Positions 44,881 through 54,204 of a stretch of 64,000 nt of DNA are shown here, one piece after another; the first letter of the stretch is position 1, and the number at the start of each line of letters is the position of its first letter. Under the pieces are notes generated by a model. The model was not told where the DNA came from and did not search any database. It saw nothing but the letters and a program-made list of their open reading frames with translations. The position numbers were made by a program, and so were the translations under genes. Origin of the DNA: DTU072 sp050309775 (GTDB taxonomy: Bacteria; Bacillota; Clostridia; Christensenellales; DTU072); assembly GCA_050309775.1 (NCBI GenBank), contig JBNRMV010000008.1, positions 124,001 through 188,000 on the forward strand, written 5' to 3'.

Positions 44881-47070
44881 ATGCGTTACACAAAATTTGC
44901 CGGCGGCTGTTTTGAAAAAATTGTAGGCTCATTGCTTTGTGTCATACTGGGCATAGTGCTGACGCTGGGCGGTATTGCTCTTGGCGGTTACATATTGTTG
45001 ACCCGTCCGGGAATGGTAGGAACGCTGGAGGATTTTGCCCAAAAACAAAATTTGCCGGTCGACTTTGGCGATGAATACCGTGAGTTGACGCTGTTGAAAT
45101 GGGGCGAAGGCGTACTACCAATTTTACTCAATATGATGGATACCCCGATGGGGCAAATTGAAGAGGCGCTGGGCTTGAACTTTATTTCTTCCGGCATAAG
45201 CGACGCCACAGGCTTAGATTTGGAAGTAGTAAAAGGCTCCACTTTCAGCGACTTTGGCAAGACATTTGTCGAGAACCTGACCGTAGAGCAAGCATCGGCG
45301 AATTTTGGCATAACTTTCCCTGATTTGCCGGCTTTTCAAAGAGAAGACTTTCTTTCACAGCCGCTTTCAACGGCTTTTTCCGCCATTGACGATTTTGAGT
45401 TGAGGGACTTTGTCGAAATCACTCCCGACTCCAGTCCGATATTGACCAGTCTGGCCGATATGAAAATCGGAGAAATGAGCGATCCGGAGAAAGGTCTTGA
45501 CACCAGAATAAACGATTTGCCGCTAAAAGATGTCATCACGATTGTTGAAGAAGAAGGCGAGAATCAGTCCAACAAAATTTTGATAAAGCTGAAGGACACA
45601 AAAGTCGGCGAGTTGGGCAGTCCCGAAACCAACGACCTTATTATGTCTATGAAACTTTCCGAAGTCATCGACATAAATGAAGAAACCGCCACAGCAGTGC
45701 TTTGGGAATTGCGGGATACGCCAATCGGCGAGTTGGACAGTGAAGAGACCGACGAAAAAATTCAGAACATGAAAATTGCCGATTTGATTGAAATTGACGA
45801 GGATTCCAGCCCTACCCTAAAGTATTTCAGAGACAACAATGTTACTTTGGCAGGAAAAGATCCGGATACACAAGAGCCGAATGGCGTCAATGCCGCGCTG
45901 AAAGTCATGAAACTGCGCGATATGATGACCCTGACCGACCCGAACGAAGGGGGCAGTTCAACAAAACTGTTCTGGGCGCTGCGCGATTGCCCTATCGAAA
46001 CCATACCTGCCGATGATATGAACCCCGAGATACTTGGCATAGAAGATACTATGAAGATATTGCCCCTGCATCAAGTGCTGGAAACAGGCGACACACATAT
46101 TTGGGGATATATCGGCAATTCCACAATCGAAACTCTTGGACAAGACATTGATAATATGCTTATGAGCGATGTCATAGACATCACAGAAGAATCGCCGGCA
46201 ATTCTCCGAAAAATGAGAGTGTTTGACGCTGACAAGGACACCCCGGGCAACGAAGCGCTTTTTGGGGCGGAGAACATAAAAGTCAGCGAACTGGACACAA
46301 AACTGGAGCCGCTGGTACAAGGTATGTATTTGGGTGAACTCATAACCATTGACGAAACTTCGGAACCCATACTTCAAGCCTTACAAAACACCACCATAAG
46401 CGGCTTGAATGCCAAAATAGCAGTGTTGAAAATAAATGAGGTATTTTCAGAGGCGCAATATTCCGTTGGCCTATTGTCGATTGTCGACGAGGAAACACCC
46501 CTGAATAGCATAGCCGGAGAGCTTGCCACGGCAGTATCCATTGCCAGAATGCAGGTACTGATAAATTGCGGCATTGTCACCGGACCGACCTTGTTTGATA
46601 AAGAACTTCAGACAGGACTTCACAACAAGTCAATAGATGAGATAATAGACGACTACGCAAAATTATTAAACAACCCTTCGGCAAACTCCGAACTGGTGCC
46701 CGAAAGACATTATCTTGACCCCACCGACGACTATATTGACATGGCGTTTTTGGACAACCTGCCGAACTTTGACGACGGGGATACTCTTGTGTTGGGAGCC
46801 GATACCATTATTCCGGCAGAAGACTTCACAAAAATATTCAATATCATGACCAACGGTTATACATTGACTATTGAGGACGGGGCGACAATACGCTCAATAT
46901 ATAACGGCAAAGATCAAGGCGGAAGTATTTTCATAAGCAATGATGTATATCTTTCAAGCCCGCCCTGGTTCTTGCCCGATGTGCAAAGCGGCGGTCAGGT
47001 TGTAGGCTGGTTTGAAGACCCCGAAGACATAAAAGAAAATTATAAAATATCAGTAATAATGTGGATATAA
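44881..47070 (+). CDS. Membrane-anchored protein with eight or more ~42-residue repeats
   Basis: 729 residues. N-terminal membrane helix (about 14-41) ending in a Gly-rich part. From about 165 to 525 the chain is built of repeats with the pattern M-K-L-x-D/E-V-I-x-I-x-E-x-S-x-x-I-L-x-x-L-R/K-D-T-x-I-G-E-L; copies begin near 172, 214, 256, 297, 343, 391, 427 and 482, and a partial one near 514. Acidic residues dominate. The C-terminal 120 residues look beta-helical (DGATIRSIYNG...GSIFISNDVYLSS). I know no named family. AAGGAGG precedes the ATG; a terminator follows. Confidence 0.75.
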   Translation: MRYTKFAGGCFEKIVGSLLCVILGIVLTLGGIALGGYILLTRPGMVGTLEDFAQKQNLPVDFGDEYRELTLLKWGEGVLPILLNMMDTPMGQIEEALGLNFISSGISDATGLDLEVVKGSTFSDFGKTFVENLTVEQASANFGITFPDLPAFQREDFLSQPLSTAFSAIDDFELRDFVEITPDSSPILTSLADMKIGEMSDPEKGLDTRINDLPLKDVITIVEEEGENQSNKILIKLKDTKVGELGSPETNDLIMSMKLSEVIDINEETATAVLWELRDTPIGELDSEETDEKIQNMKIADLIEIDEDSSPTLKYFRDNNVTLAGKDPDTQEPNGVNAALKVMKLRDMMTLTDPNEGGSSTKLFWALRDCPIETIPADDMNPEILGIEDTMKILPLHQVLETGDTHIWGYIGNSTIETLGQDIDNMLMSDVIDITEESPAILRKMRVFDADKDTPGNEALFGAENIKVSELDTKLEPLVQGMYLGELITIDETSEPILQALQNTTISGLNAKIAVLKINEVFSEAQYSVGLLSIVDEETPLNSIAGELATAVSIARMQVLINCGIVTGPTLFDKELQTGLHNKSIDEIIDDYAKLLNNPSANSELVPERHYLDPTDDYIDMAFLDNLPNFDDGDTLVLGADTIIPAEDFTKIFNIMTNGYTLTIEDGATIRSIYNGKDQGGSIFISNDVYLSSPPWFLPDVQSGGQVVGWFEDPEDIKENYKISVIMWI
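45391..46453 (+). repeat. Degenerate ~42-residue tandem repeat array (protein level)
   Basis: Residues about 171-524 of the 729-residue protein. Two central copies (near 256 and 297) are most alike: MKLSEVIDINEE followed by LRDTPIGEL, and MKIADLIEIDED. At the DNA level the copies have diverged, so the array is old, not a recent duplication. Confidence 0.7.
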
Positions 47071-47091
47071 AGATAAAAACAAAGCATAATT

Positions 47092-47119
47092 CCGACCTGC
47101 TGGCGCAGGTCGGTTTTTT
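47092..47119 (+). terminator. Terminator after the repeat protein
   Basis: CCGACCTGC, loop TGGC, GCAGGTCGG, then six T. Confidence 0.93.
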
Positions 47120-47139
47120 GAAAAGATAAAGGGAGTATA

Positions 47140-48138
47140 ATGCAAGACATAAGGATAGAAATAAGCGACGAATTCAACGACAAGCCCATGGAAAAATGCG
47201 ACAGAGATGAGATGCGCAGGAACGAGAAAGAAGATATTCTGAATTTCCGCGCCATAAGATTGGAAGATTTGCCGCGCATAAATACTTATATAGCCAGCCA
47301 GCCGTACAGGATATGCGACTACACTATCGGCGTGTTGTACATGTGGCGAGATTTTTTGAATTATGAATATGCCGTCACAAACGGCATGCTTGTTATACGC
47401 AGTTGTCTGAATGCCACTATGACATTCAGCATACCGCTGGGAGAGGGCGATTTGGACAAAGCATTGGACACCATCGAGGCTTTTTGTGCGCAGAACGGTT
47501 ATCCGCTGAACTTCCACGGCGTAACTTGGGAAGCGGTCAAATTGCTTGTGGACAAGTTCGGAGATAGGTTCAAAATTACCGAAATGGTCAGTTGGGGCGA
47601 ATATCTGTACAATTTTTCGGATTTGCTTTATTTGACGGGCAAAAAATATCACGGCAAGCGCAACCATATCAATCAATTCAACAGGCTCTATCCCCAAGCA
47701 GTTTTTAAGGAAATTACTTTGGAGAGTTTGCCCAAAATAGAGGCTTTTCTCAAAAGGTATTATATACAGACGGAGAAGGAGCAACAGCTTTTTAATGTGG
47801 AAAAAGAAATGCTAAAAAAGGTGTTTAGGTCATATGCCGAACTGAAAGCGCAAGGTGGATATATTGAAGTTGACGGAGAGGTGGCGGCATTTGCCATCGG
47901 CGAGACGCAAGGCGATATAATTTATGTCCATATAGAAAAGGCGGACACCAATTACAAAGGCTCATACGCCGCCATAAACAATGAGTATCTGAAGTATTTT
48001 GCCGCCGAGGGCATAAACTTTGTCAACCGTGAAGAAGATGTCGGCGACCCTGGTCTAAGAAAAGCCAAGTTGAGCTATTATCCGGTGGAAATAATAAAAA
48101 AGTATTCAGTCCGAGAGAAAAATATACGAAAAGCGTAA
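47140..48138 (+). CDS. DUF2156 (phosphatidylglycerol lysyltransferase C-terminal-like) protein
   Basis: 332 residues, soluble. YLTGKKYHGKRNHINQFNRL (about 165-184) is the DUF2156 signature, and GGYIEVDGEVAAFAIGE (about 246-262) is the core of its GNAT-like second half. In MprF this domain moves an amino acid from tRNA to a lipid; stand-alone cytoplasmic forms like this lack the flippase and their acceptor is unknown. AGGGAG precedes the ATG, 20 bases after the terminator. Confidence 0.88.
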   Translation: MQDIRIEISDEFNDKPMEKCDRDEMRRNEKEDILNFRAIRLEDLPRINTYIASQPYRICDYTIGVLYMWRDFLNYEYAVTNGMLVIRSCLNATMTFSIPLGEGDLDKALDTIEAFCAQNGYPLNFHGVTWEAVKLLVDKFGDRFKITEMVSWGEYLYNFSDLLYLTGKKYHGKRNHINQFNRLYPQAVFKEITLESLPKIEAFLKRYYIQTEKEQQLFNVEKEMLKKVFRSYAELKAQGGYIEVDGEVAAFAIGETQGDIIYVHIEKADTNYKGSYAAINNEYLKYFAAEGINFVNREEDVGDPGLRKAKLSYYPVEIIKKYSVREKNIRKA

Positions 48139-48166
48139 TATGGCATTATTTTTTGAGTTTATTTGC

Positions 48167-48195
48167 TTGTATTTCTACAAATAATATGATAGAAT
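48167..48195 (+). promoter_or_regulatory. Promoter of secG
   Basis: TTGTAT, 17-base spacer, TAGAAT, 34 bases before the ATG. Confidence 0.72.
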
Positions 48196-48228
48196 AACTT
48201 ACGCATCTCAAGGCGAGGAGAAAATATA

Positions 48229-48504
48229 ATGTTCGATTGGTTTTTATTTTATAGGGTTCTGTCCATAGTGCTGATGTCATTTATGGTATTATTCTCTATT
48301 GCCATGATAATTATTGTTGTCATGCAACAGGGCAATACCAATAATGTCGGAGCCATAGCCGGAGGAGCGGAATCATTTTTCGGAAAGAACAAAGCCAGAT
48401 CGCTGGACGCCAAATTCAAAAGATGGACCATCATAGTCGCCGCAATGATACTAGTATCCTCAATACTCTTCTTCGTAGTACAGATACTCAACGCAAGACT
48501 ATAA
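48229..48504 (+). CDS. secG: Preprotein translocase subunit SecG
   Basis: 91 residues, two membrane helices (about 8-30 and 66-88) joined by the conserved VVMQQGNTNNVGAIAGGAES (30-49) and FFGKNKARSLDAKFKRWT. SecG assists SecYE. GAGGAG precedes the ATG. A terminator separates it from smpB. In many Firmicutes rnr (RNase R) lies between these two genes; it is absent here. Confidence 0.93.
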   Translation: MFDWFLFYRVLSIVLMSFMVLFSIAMIIIVVMQQGNTNNVGAIAGGAESFFGKNKARSLDAKFKRWTIIVAAMILVSSILFFVVQILNARL

Positions 48505-48533
48505 GACAGAGTACGGCAACAAAAGAACACAAG

Positions 48534-48562
48534 ACGGCTTACGACAGTAAAGCCGTTTTTTT
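48534..48562 (+). terminator. Terminator of secG
   Basis: ACGGCTT, loop of eight bases, AAGCCGT, then a T run. Confidence 0.85.
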
Positions 48563-48642
48563 TATAGCAATGCCAGTCCGCAACATTGAGATACGACAAG
48601 CGGCGCGGCGGCGCAAGCGCAGGGTTTTATGTCCTTATTAAA

Positions 48643-48671
48643 TTGCGTTGAATATAAATATATGATATTAT
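48643..48671 (+). promoter_or_regulatory. Promoter of smpB
   Basis: TTGCGT, 17-base spacer, TATTAT, 18 bases before the ATG. Confidence 0.6.
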
Positions 48672-48689
48672 AACTAGATAGAGGAGATT

Positions 48690-49139
48690 ATGATTAAGGT
48701 AATAGCCACCAACAAAAAAGCCTACCACGACTACTTCATAGAAGAAACTTATGAGGCAGGTATTGCGCTGGTCGGCAGCGAGGTAAAGAGTATACGACTG
48801 GGCAACATAAACCTCAAAGACAGCTTTGCGCTGGTAAGAGGCGGTTCAGTTTTTTTGATGAACGCTCATATCTCACCGTACAAAATGGGGAGCTATTTCA
48901 ATCCGGAACCAAGACGAGATAGGCGGCTGTTATTGAACCGCCAAGAAATAAACAAGCTGCGCGGCAAAGTCGAAAAAAAAGGCTATACGCTGGTTGCCAC
49001 AAAGATATATTTCAAGGATTCGCTTGTAAAAGTCGAGATAGGCGTAGCCAAAGGCAAGGAACTGCACGACAAGCGCAGAGCCATAAAAGAAAAAGAGCAG
49101 ATGCGACAGGCCGAGAGGGCCCTCACCGAATACAGATAA
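48690..49139 (+). CDS. smpB: SsrA-binding protein SmpB
   Basis: 149 residues: OB-fold core with FIEETYEAGIALVGSEVKSI (16-35), NLKDSFALV and the KLLLNRQEI-like stretch LLLNRQEINKLRG, and the basic C-terminal tail (KGKELHDKRRAIKEKE) that enters the decoding site. It delivers tmRNA to stalled ribosomes. The tmRNA gene ssrA, often next door, is not in this window. Confidence 0.96.
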   Translation: MIKVIATNKKAYHDYFIEETYEAGIALVGSEVKSIRLGNINLKDSFALVRGGSVFLMNAHISPYKMGSYFNPEPRRDRRLLLNRQEINKLRGKVEKKGYTLVATKIYFKDSLVKVEIGVAKGKELHDKRRAIKEKEQMRQAERALTEYR

Positions 49140-49186
49140 ACAATAGAGATTAAGGAAAAAAGGATATTTACAAGGAGCAGAATATT

Positions 49187-50470
49187 ATGAAGAATATTGA
49201 CACAAAATGCGTACAGGCAGGGTACAGCCCAAAGAACGGCGAGCCCAGAGTATTGCCTATTTATCAAAGCACAACTTTTAGTTATGACACCCCCGAGGAG
49301 ATGGCAGACCTTTTTGACCTCAAAAAACCCGGGTATTTTTATACAAGGCTTGGCAATCCTACTTTGGGCGGACTTGAAGAGAAAATTGCCGCTCTTGAAG
49401 GCGGTTCGGCAGCCATGGCATGCGCCAGCGGAATGGCGGCGACGACTTTTGCCGTCTTTACCGTGGCATCGGCCGGCGACAACATTATTTCGCTGTCAAC
49501 CATATATGGCGGCACCTACAACCTATTCAAAACGACTTTGCCCAAGCTGGGCATTGCCTGCAAGTTTATTCGTCCCGACTGCACCGAGCAGGAGTTGGAA
49601 AGCCTTATTGACGACAAAACCAAGTTGATTTTTGCAGAAACCTTTGCCAATCCCGCCATGAATGTGGCAAACTTTGACATTCTTGCAAAGGTCGCAAAAA
49701 AGTTCAAGCTGCTTCTAGTCATAGACAACACGCTTGCAACGCCTGTTATTTGCCGTCCGTTCGAGCATGGCGCCAACATAGTTGTGCATTCCTCGACAAA
49801 ATATCTTGACGGGCATGCTTGCAGCGTCGGCGGAATAATTGTCGACGGCGGCAATTTTGAATTTGCCGGCAATGGCAGATACAGGGATTTCAACGAGGCT
49901 GACGAAAGTTATCACGGCATGGTGTACGCCAGGGATTGCGACAACACGGCTTTTATAACCAAGGCGCGTGTGCAATACATGAGAGATATTGGCGCGCAGA
50001 TGGCGCCGTTGAACGCTTTTTTGACCAACATGGGTGTGGAAACCTTGCATTTGCGCATGGAGCGCCACAGCAACAATGCGCTTGCCGTAGCAAAAATGCT
50101 GCGTGACAACGCCGCCGTGGAATGGGTGAAATACAGCGGTCTTGATACAGACGAAAACTATAAGCTGGCAATGAAATATTTTGACAAAGGCTTGTGTTCG
50201 GGCATGGTGACCTTTGGCATAAAAGGCGGAAGGGCGGCAGCGTCAAAATTTCAAAAGGCGCTTAAACTGCTGCGCATTGCAACGCATATTGCTGACGCAA
50301 GAAGCTGCGTCTTGCATCCTGCGTCCAGTACGCACAGACAGCTTTCAGACAGCGACTTGCTGGAATGCGGAATAAGCGACAACCTAATAAGGCTGTCATT
50401 GGGCATTGAAGCCGCCGAGGACATTCTTGAAGATATCCAAAATGCCCTGACACAAAGCCAAAGGAGCTGA
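49187..50470 (+). CDS. metY: O-acetylhomoserine sulfhydrylase (MetY)
   Basis: 427 residues of the Cys/Met-metabolism PLP family. YTRLGNPT (52-59), SGMAATTFAV (81-90), IDNTLATPV (179-187) and Lys205 in VHSSTKYLDGH, the PLP lysine. It ends with the ARSCVLHPASSTHRQLSD block near 367-384. The neighbour metA supplies O-acetylhomoserine, so the product is homocysteine by direct sulfide incorporation. CAAGGAG precedes the ATG. No SAM riboswitch or T-box fits the short 47-base upstream gap. Confidence 0.93.
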   Translation: MKNIDTKCVQAGYSPKNGEPRVLPIYQSTTFSYDTPEEMADLFDLKKPGYFYTRLGNPTLGGLEEKIAALEGGSAAMACASGMAATTFAVFTVASAGDNIISLSTIYGGTYNLFKTTLPKLGIACKFIRPDCTEQELESLIDDKTKLIFAETFANPAMNVANFDILAKVAKKFKLLLVIDNTLATPVICRPFEHGANIVVHSSTKYLDGHACSVGGIIVDGGNFEFAGNGRYRDFNEADESYHGMVYARDCDNTAFITKARVQYMRDIGAQMAPLNAFLTNMGVETLHLRMERHSNNALAVAKMLRDNAAVEWVKYSGLDTDENYKLAMKYFDKGLCSGMVTFGIKGGRAAASKFQKALKLLRIATHIADARSCVLHPASSTHRQLSDSDLLECGISDNLIRLSLGIEAAEDILEDIQNALTQSQRS

Positions 50471-50475
50471 CAGAT

Positions 50476-51384
50476 ATGCCTATTGTAATACCAAAAGATA
50501 TACCGGCGTTTGATGTGCTTACGCAAGAAAACATATTTGTAATGGCAAAAAAGCGCGCCGATATGCAGGACATAAGACCCATAGAAATTGCCATAGTCAA
50601 CTTGATGCCGACCAAAGTTGTCACAGAGACGCAACTCATGAGGCTGCTGGGCAACACTCCGTTGCAAGTCAACATTACTTTGGTAAAAACCCAATCTTAT
50701 ACAAGCACGAATACGGCGCAGACGCATATGGACAAGTTCTATAAAAGCTATGACGAAATCAAGCACAGCACCTTTGACGGCATGATAATAACAGGCGCGC
50801 CGGTAGAAACGCTGGACTATGAGGAAGTCAAGTATTGGGACGAGCTTTGCGAAATTATGGATTTTGCCGAAAAGAATGTAACCTCAACAATTTTTATTTG
50901 CTGGGGAGCGCAAGCCGCCATGAAATACTATTATGGGATACCCAAATATGAGCTTTCGGGCAAACTATTCGGCGTTTATAAGAACAGAGCTATAGTTGAT
51001 TATGACTTGTTGCTGAAGGGAATGAACGACCGCTTCTCTATTCCGCATTCGCGTTATACCTCGATAGACGAAGGCGCTGTCTACAAACATGACAAACTTC
51101 AGGTGCTTGCGGTGGGCGATGAGTGCGGCATAAGCATAGCAAAATCCATCGACAACAAAAAGTTCTTCTTCTTCGGACATTCGGAATATGACAGGGACAC
51201 GCTTAAGAATGAATACCTGCGCGACCTTGCCAAAGGACTGGACATAAAAAAACCGGAGAATTATTTTGTCAACGATGACATTGACAGCATAAATATGAGT
51301 TGGAATTCGACGGGCAACTTGCTTTTCTACAACTGGTTGAATTACTATGTATACCAAGTGACGCCTTACGAGTTGCGGAAATAA
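50476..51384 (+). CDS. metAA: Homoserine O-acetyltransferase (MetA family)
   Basis: 302 residues, normal MetA length. Catalytic Cys142 (FICWGAQAA), His235 and Glu237 (FFGHSEYD) are at the textbook positions. Residue 111 is Glu (GAPVETLD); in this family Glu111 goes with acetyl-CoA and Gly111 with succinyl-CoA. Acetyl transfer is therefore predicted, which fits metY five bases upstream. AAGGAG precedes the ATG. Confidence 0.95.
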   Translation: MPIVIPKDIPAFDVLTQENIFVMAKKRADMQDIRPIEIAIVNLMPTKVVTETQLMRLLGNTPLQVNITLVKTQSYTSTNTAQTHMDKFYKSYDEIKHSTFDGMIITGAPVETLDYEEVKYWDELCEIMDFAEKNVTSTIFICWGAQAAMKYYYGIPKYELSGKLFGVYKNRAIVDYDLLLKGMNDRFSIPHSRYTSIDEGAVYKHDKLQVLAVGDECGISIAKSIDNKKFFFFGHSEYDRDTLKNEYLRDLAKGLDIKKPENYFVNDDIDSINMSWNSTGNLLFYNWLNYYVYQVTPYELRK

Positions 51385-51388
51385 GCCG

Positions 51389-52501
51389 ATGACGATAGAA
51401 AGGTTGAGCCTCCAAAATTTTTTGAGCTATGAAAAGCAACAAGTATGCTTTAATAGTGGGCTCAATGTCATTGTCGGGCCGAATGCCAGCGGCAAAACCA
51501 ACCTTATTGAAGCCGTCTACATGTCTTCAATAGGCAAGACGGCGCGCAACATAAAGGACAAGGACTTAGTTAACTGGCAAGCCAAGGACAACGCGCGCAT
51601 TGACCTTGTGGTCAACAAAAATTATGGCAGACATCGCATAGAAATAACCGTAGACGGCGGCGGAAAGAAATATATTATGATTGACGGGCTGCCCGTCTCG
51701 CGCCTTGGGGAGTTGCTGGGGGGGCTGAATGTGGTATTTTTTTCTCCCGACGAAATGAGGCTGATAAAAGACTCTCCGGTGGATAGGCGCCGTTTTCTTG
51801 ACATAAGTTTGTCACAGCAGAGCAAGACATATTTTTATGAGTTGCTGAAATATAACAAATTGCTGGCGCAGCGCAATAAGTTGCTGAAAGATTATCGCAA
51901 CAATGCCTCGCTTGACGACATGCTTGCGTTGGTGGATGAGTCAATAGCGCCTTGCGCCGAGCAGATATTGCTAAAAAGGAAGGAATTTGTTGACAAGCTC
52001 AAACCCCATGCGGATATGCAGCACCAAAGGATAACCGAGGGCAAAGAGACATTGGAAATAAGTTACGAAACCGAGGCAGTAGATTTTTCGGACATAAAAA
52101 ACAGCATAAAAGACTTGCTGAAAAAATCCATGGAAAAGGACAAGCGTTTGGAATATACTTCTGTCGGGGTGCATCGTGACGACCTGAAGATTGTTGCCGG
52201 CGGCATCGATGTGCGCAAGTACGGCTCACAGGGTCAGCAAAGAACGGCAGTGTTGTCGCTGAAGCTTGCGGAGATATTTATGCTGAAGGAAAGTACGGGA
52301 GAATTCCCCGTGCTGCTGCTTGACGATGTGCTGAGCGAGCTTGACGATGTCAGGCAACGCGCGCTGCTTGCCGCAATAAAAGATGTACAAACGCTGTTGA
52401 CGGGTACAAATTTTGACGGCGCGCTCATAGACTATGATTATGCGGAATTCCGCTTGCAAAACAGAAAGATGAAAAAAACGGAGAAAAAATATGCTGACTG
52501 A
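51389..52501 (+). CDS. recF: DNA replication and repair protein RecF
   Basis: 370 residues, SMC-like ATPase: Walker A GPNASGKTN (30-38), the middle coiled helices (about 150-240), ABC signature region YGSQGQQRTAV (about 279-289), and Walker B LLLDDVLSELD (about 308-318). RecF loads RecA at gaps through RecOR. Its usual neighbours dnaA, dnaN and gyrB are absent; instead it lies between metA and argS, overlapping argS by 11 bases. Confidence 0.93.
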   Translation: MTIERLSLQNFLSYEKQQVCFNSGLNVIVGPNASGKTNLIEAVYMSSIGKTARNIKDKDLVNWQAKDNARIDLVVNKNYGRHRIEITVDGGGKKYIMIDGLPVSRLGELLGGLNVVFFSPDEMRLIKDSPVDRRRFLDISLSQQSKTYFYELLKYNKLLAQRNKLLKDYRNNASLDDMLALVDESIAPCAEQILLKRKEFVDKLKPHADMQHQRITEGKETLEISYETEAVDFSDIKNSIKDLLKKSMEKDKRLEYTSVGVHRDDLKIVAGGIDVRKYGSQGQQRTAVLSLKLAEIFMLKESTGEFPVLLLDDVLSELDDVRQRALLAAIKDVQTLLTGTNFDGALIDYDYAEFRLQNRKMKKTEKKYAD

Positions 52502-54200
52502 CAACAAAAAGATTATTGCGTCGCTCATAAATATTGAGGGCGAGAGCGCCGAGAGCATTTATAAAAACATTGCCACACCGCCAGATGACAAGATGGGTGA
52601 CTATGCGTTGCCGTGTTTCCCATTTGCAAAAAAACTGCGCAAATCTCCGATAATAATAGCGCAGGAATTGGCGCAGCAAATAAACAGCAACAAAGTTCCG
52701 CCCATAGCAAGCGCCGAAGCGCTCAACGGCTATTTGAATATCTATATTGACAAACTTTATTATGCCAAAGACCTGCTGGAAAAAATAATAACGGAAGGCA
52801 GGGAATACGGAGCGGACGATGTCGGTAAAGGAAAGACAATTTGTATCGATTATTCCTCTATCAATATTGCCAAGCCCTTTCATATCGGTCACCTTTGCAC
52901 CACAGTTATTGGCGGAGCGCTTTACAGAGTTTACAAAAAGCTGGGCTACAATGCCGTGGGAATAAACCATCTGGGCGACTGGGGAACGCAGTTTGGTAAA
53001 CTTATTGTGGCATTTAAGGAATGGGGCAATAGAGAAAGACTGGAGAAGGAGGGTATGAATTATCTGAATTCATTGTATGTCAGATATCATCAGGAGAGTG
53101 AGAAAGACCCGACACTGGACGAGCAGGCAAGGCATTGGTTCAAAAAAATAGAAGAAAACAATGCCGAAGCAATGGAACTCTTTGGCTTATTCAAGGAAAT
53201 AACGCTTATAGAGGTGCAAAAGGTTTATAAGCGCCTGAAGATAAAGTTTGACAGCTACAACGGCGAGGCTTTTTATAATGACAAAATGCAGCCCGTACTT
53301 GACGAGTTGGCAGAAAAAAAGCTGCTTGTTGAATCGGACGGCGCCAAGGTTGTGGATTTGTCGGAATACAATATGCCGCCTTGCCTGTTGGTTAAGGCAG
53401 ACGGTGCAACACTTTATGCCACAAGGGATTTGGCGGCGGCATTTTATCGCAAAAAGCGCTATGATTTTTATAAATGTCTCTATGTCGTAGCATATCAGCA
53501 AAACCTGCATTTCCAACAATTTTTCAAGGTGCTGGAACTTATGGACAAGGATTGGAATATGTATCATGTGGCCTTTGGTATGGTGTCGCTTGAGGACGGC
53601 GCCATGTCGACAAGAAAAGGAAAGGTTGTCTTATTGGAAGACGCTTTGAACAGAGCCGTAGAGCAGTCGCTTGCCATTATCACCGAAAAAAGCCCCAATC
53701 TGAAAGACAAACAAAAGATTGCCGAACAGGTTGGCGTAGGAGCAGTGATATTTTATGCGCTGTACAACAACCGCATAAAAGACATTGTTTTCAGCTATGA
53801 CAAGGTGCTGAACTTTGACGGCGAGACAGGTCCGTATGTACAGTACACAAACGCTAGGTGTAACAGCGTACTAAAAAAAGCCGCGTTCAGTTCTTTGATG
53901 AAAGAGGATATACAGGCGGACTTTGAGGCTATAAACAACGCCGAGGGGCTGAAGCTCATTACTTTGCTGGAAGAATTCCCAAAGGTGCTTGCCGATGTCA
54001 CCGAAAAATACGAACCATGTTATATCAGCCGTTACCTTGTGTCGCTCTGCCAGGCCTTTAACAGGTTTTATTACGGACACAGAATAAGCGGCATCGACAA
54101 ACCGGCAAGAAAGGCAAGAGCCATGCTGGTTAGTTGCGTGCATACAGTTATTGAGGAGGGTTTGCGCTTATTGGGCATATCTGCGCCCAAGCAAATGTAA
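52491..54200 (+). CDS. argS: Arginyl-tRNA synthetase
   Basis: 569 residues, class I. N-terminal additional domain (1-110), HIGH at 131-134 (KPFHIGHLCTT), the catalytic core with HLGDWGTQFGK, a KMSKS-equivalent MSTRKGKVV (about 369-377) and the DALR anticodon domain ending with YYGHRISG. GGAGA stands before the ATG inside recF. A PHP-domain gene follows four bases after its stop. Confidence 0.97.
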   Translation: MLTDNKKIIASLINIEGESAESIYKNIATPPDDKMGDYALPCFPFAKKLRKSPIIIAQELAQQINSNKVPPIASAEALNGYLNIYIDKLYYAKDLLEKIITEGREYGADDVGKGKTICIDYSSINIAKPFHIGHLCTTVIGGALYRVYKKLGYNAVGINHLGDWGTQFGKLIVAFKEWGNRERLEKEGMNYLNSLYVRYHQESEKDPTLDEQARHWFKKIEENNAEAMELFGLFKEITLIEVQKVYKRLKIKFDSYNGEAFYNDKMQPVLDELAEKKLLVESDGAKVVDLSEYNMPPCLLVKADGATLYATRDLAAAFYRKKRYDFYKCLYVVAYQQNLHFQQFFKVLELMDKDWNMYHVAFGMVSLEDGAMSTRKGKVVLLEDALNRAVEQSLAIITEKSPNLKDKQKIAEQVGVGAVIFYALYNNRIKDIVFSYDKVLNFDGETGPYVQYTNARCNSVLKKAAFSSLMKEDIQADFEAINNAEGLKLITLLEEFPKVLADVTEKYEPCYISRYLVSLCQAFNRFYYGHRISGIDKPARKARAMLVSCVHTVIEEGLRLLGISAPKQM

Positions 54201-54204
54201 TTAT

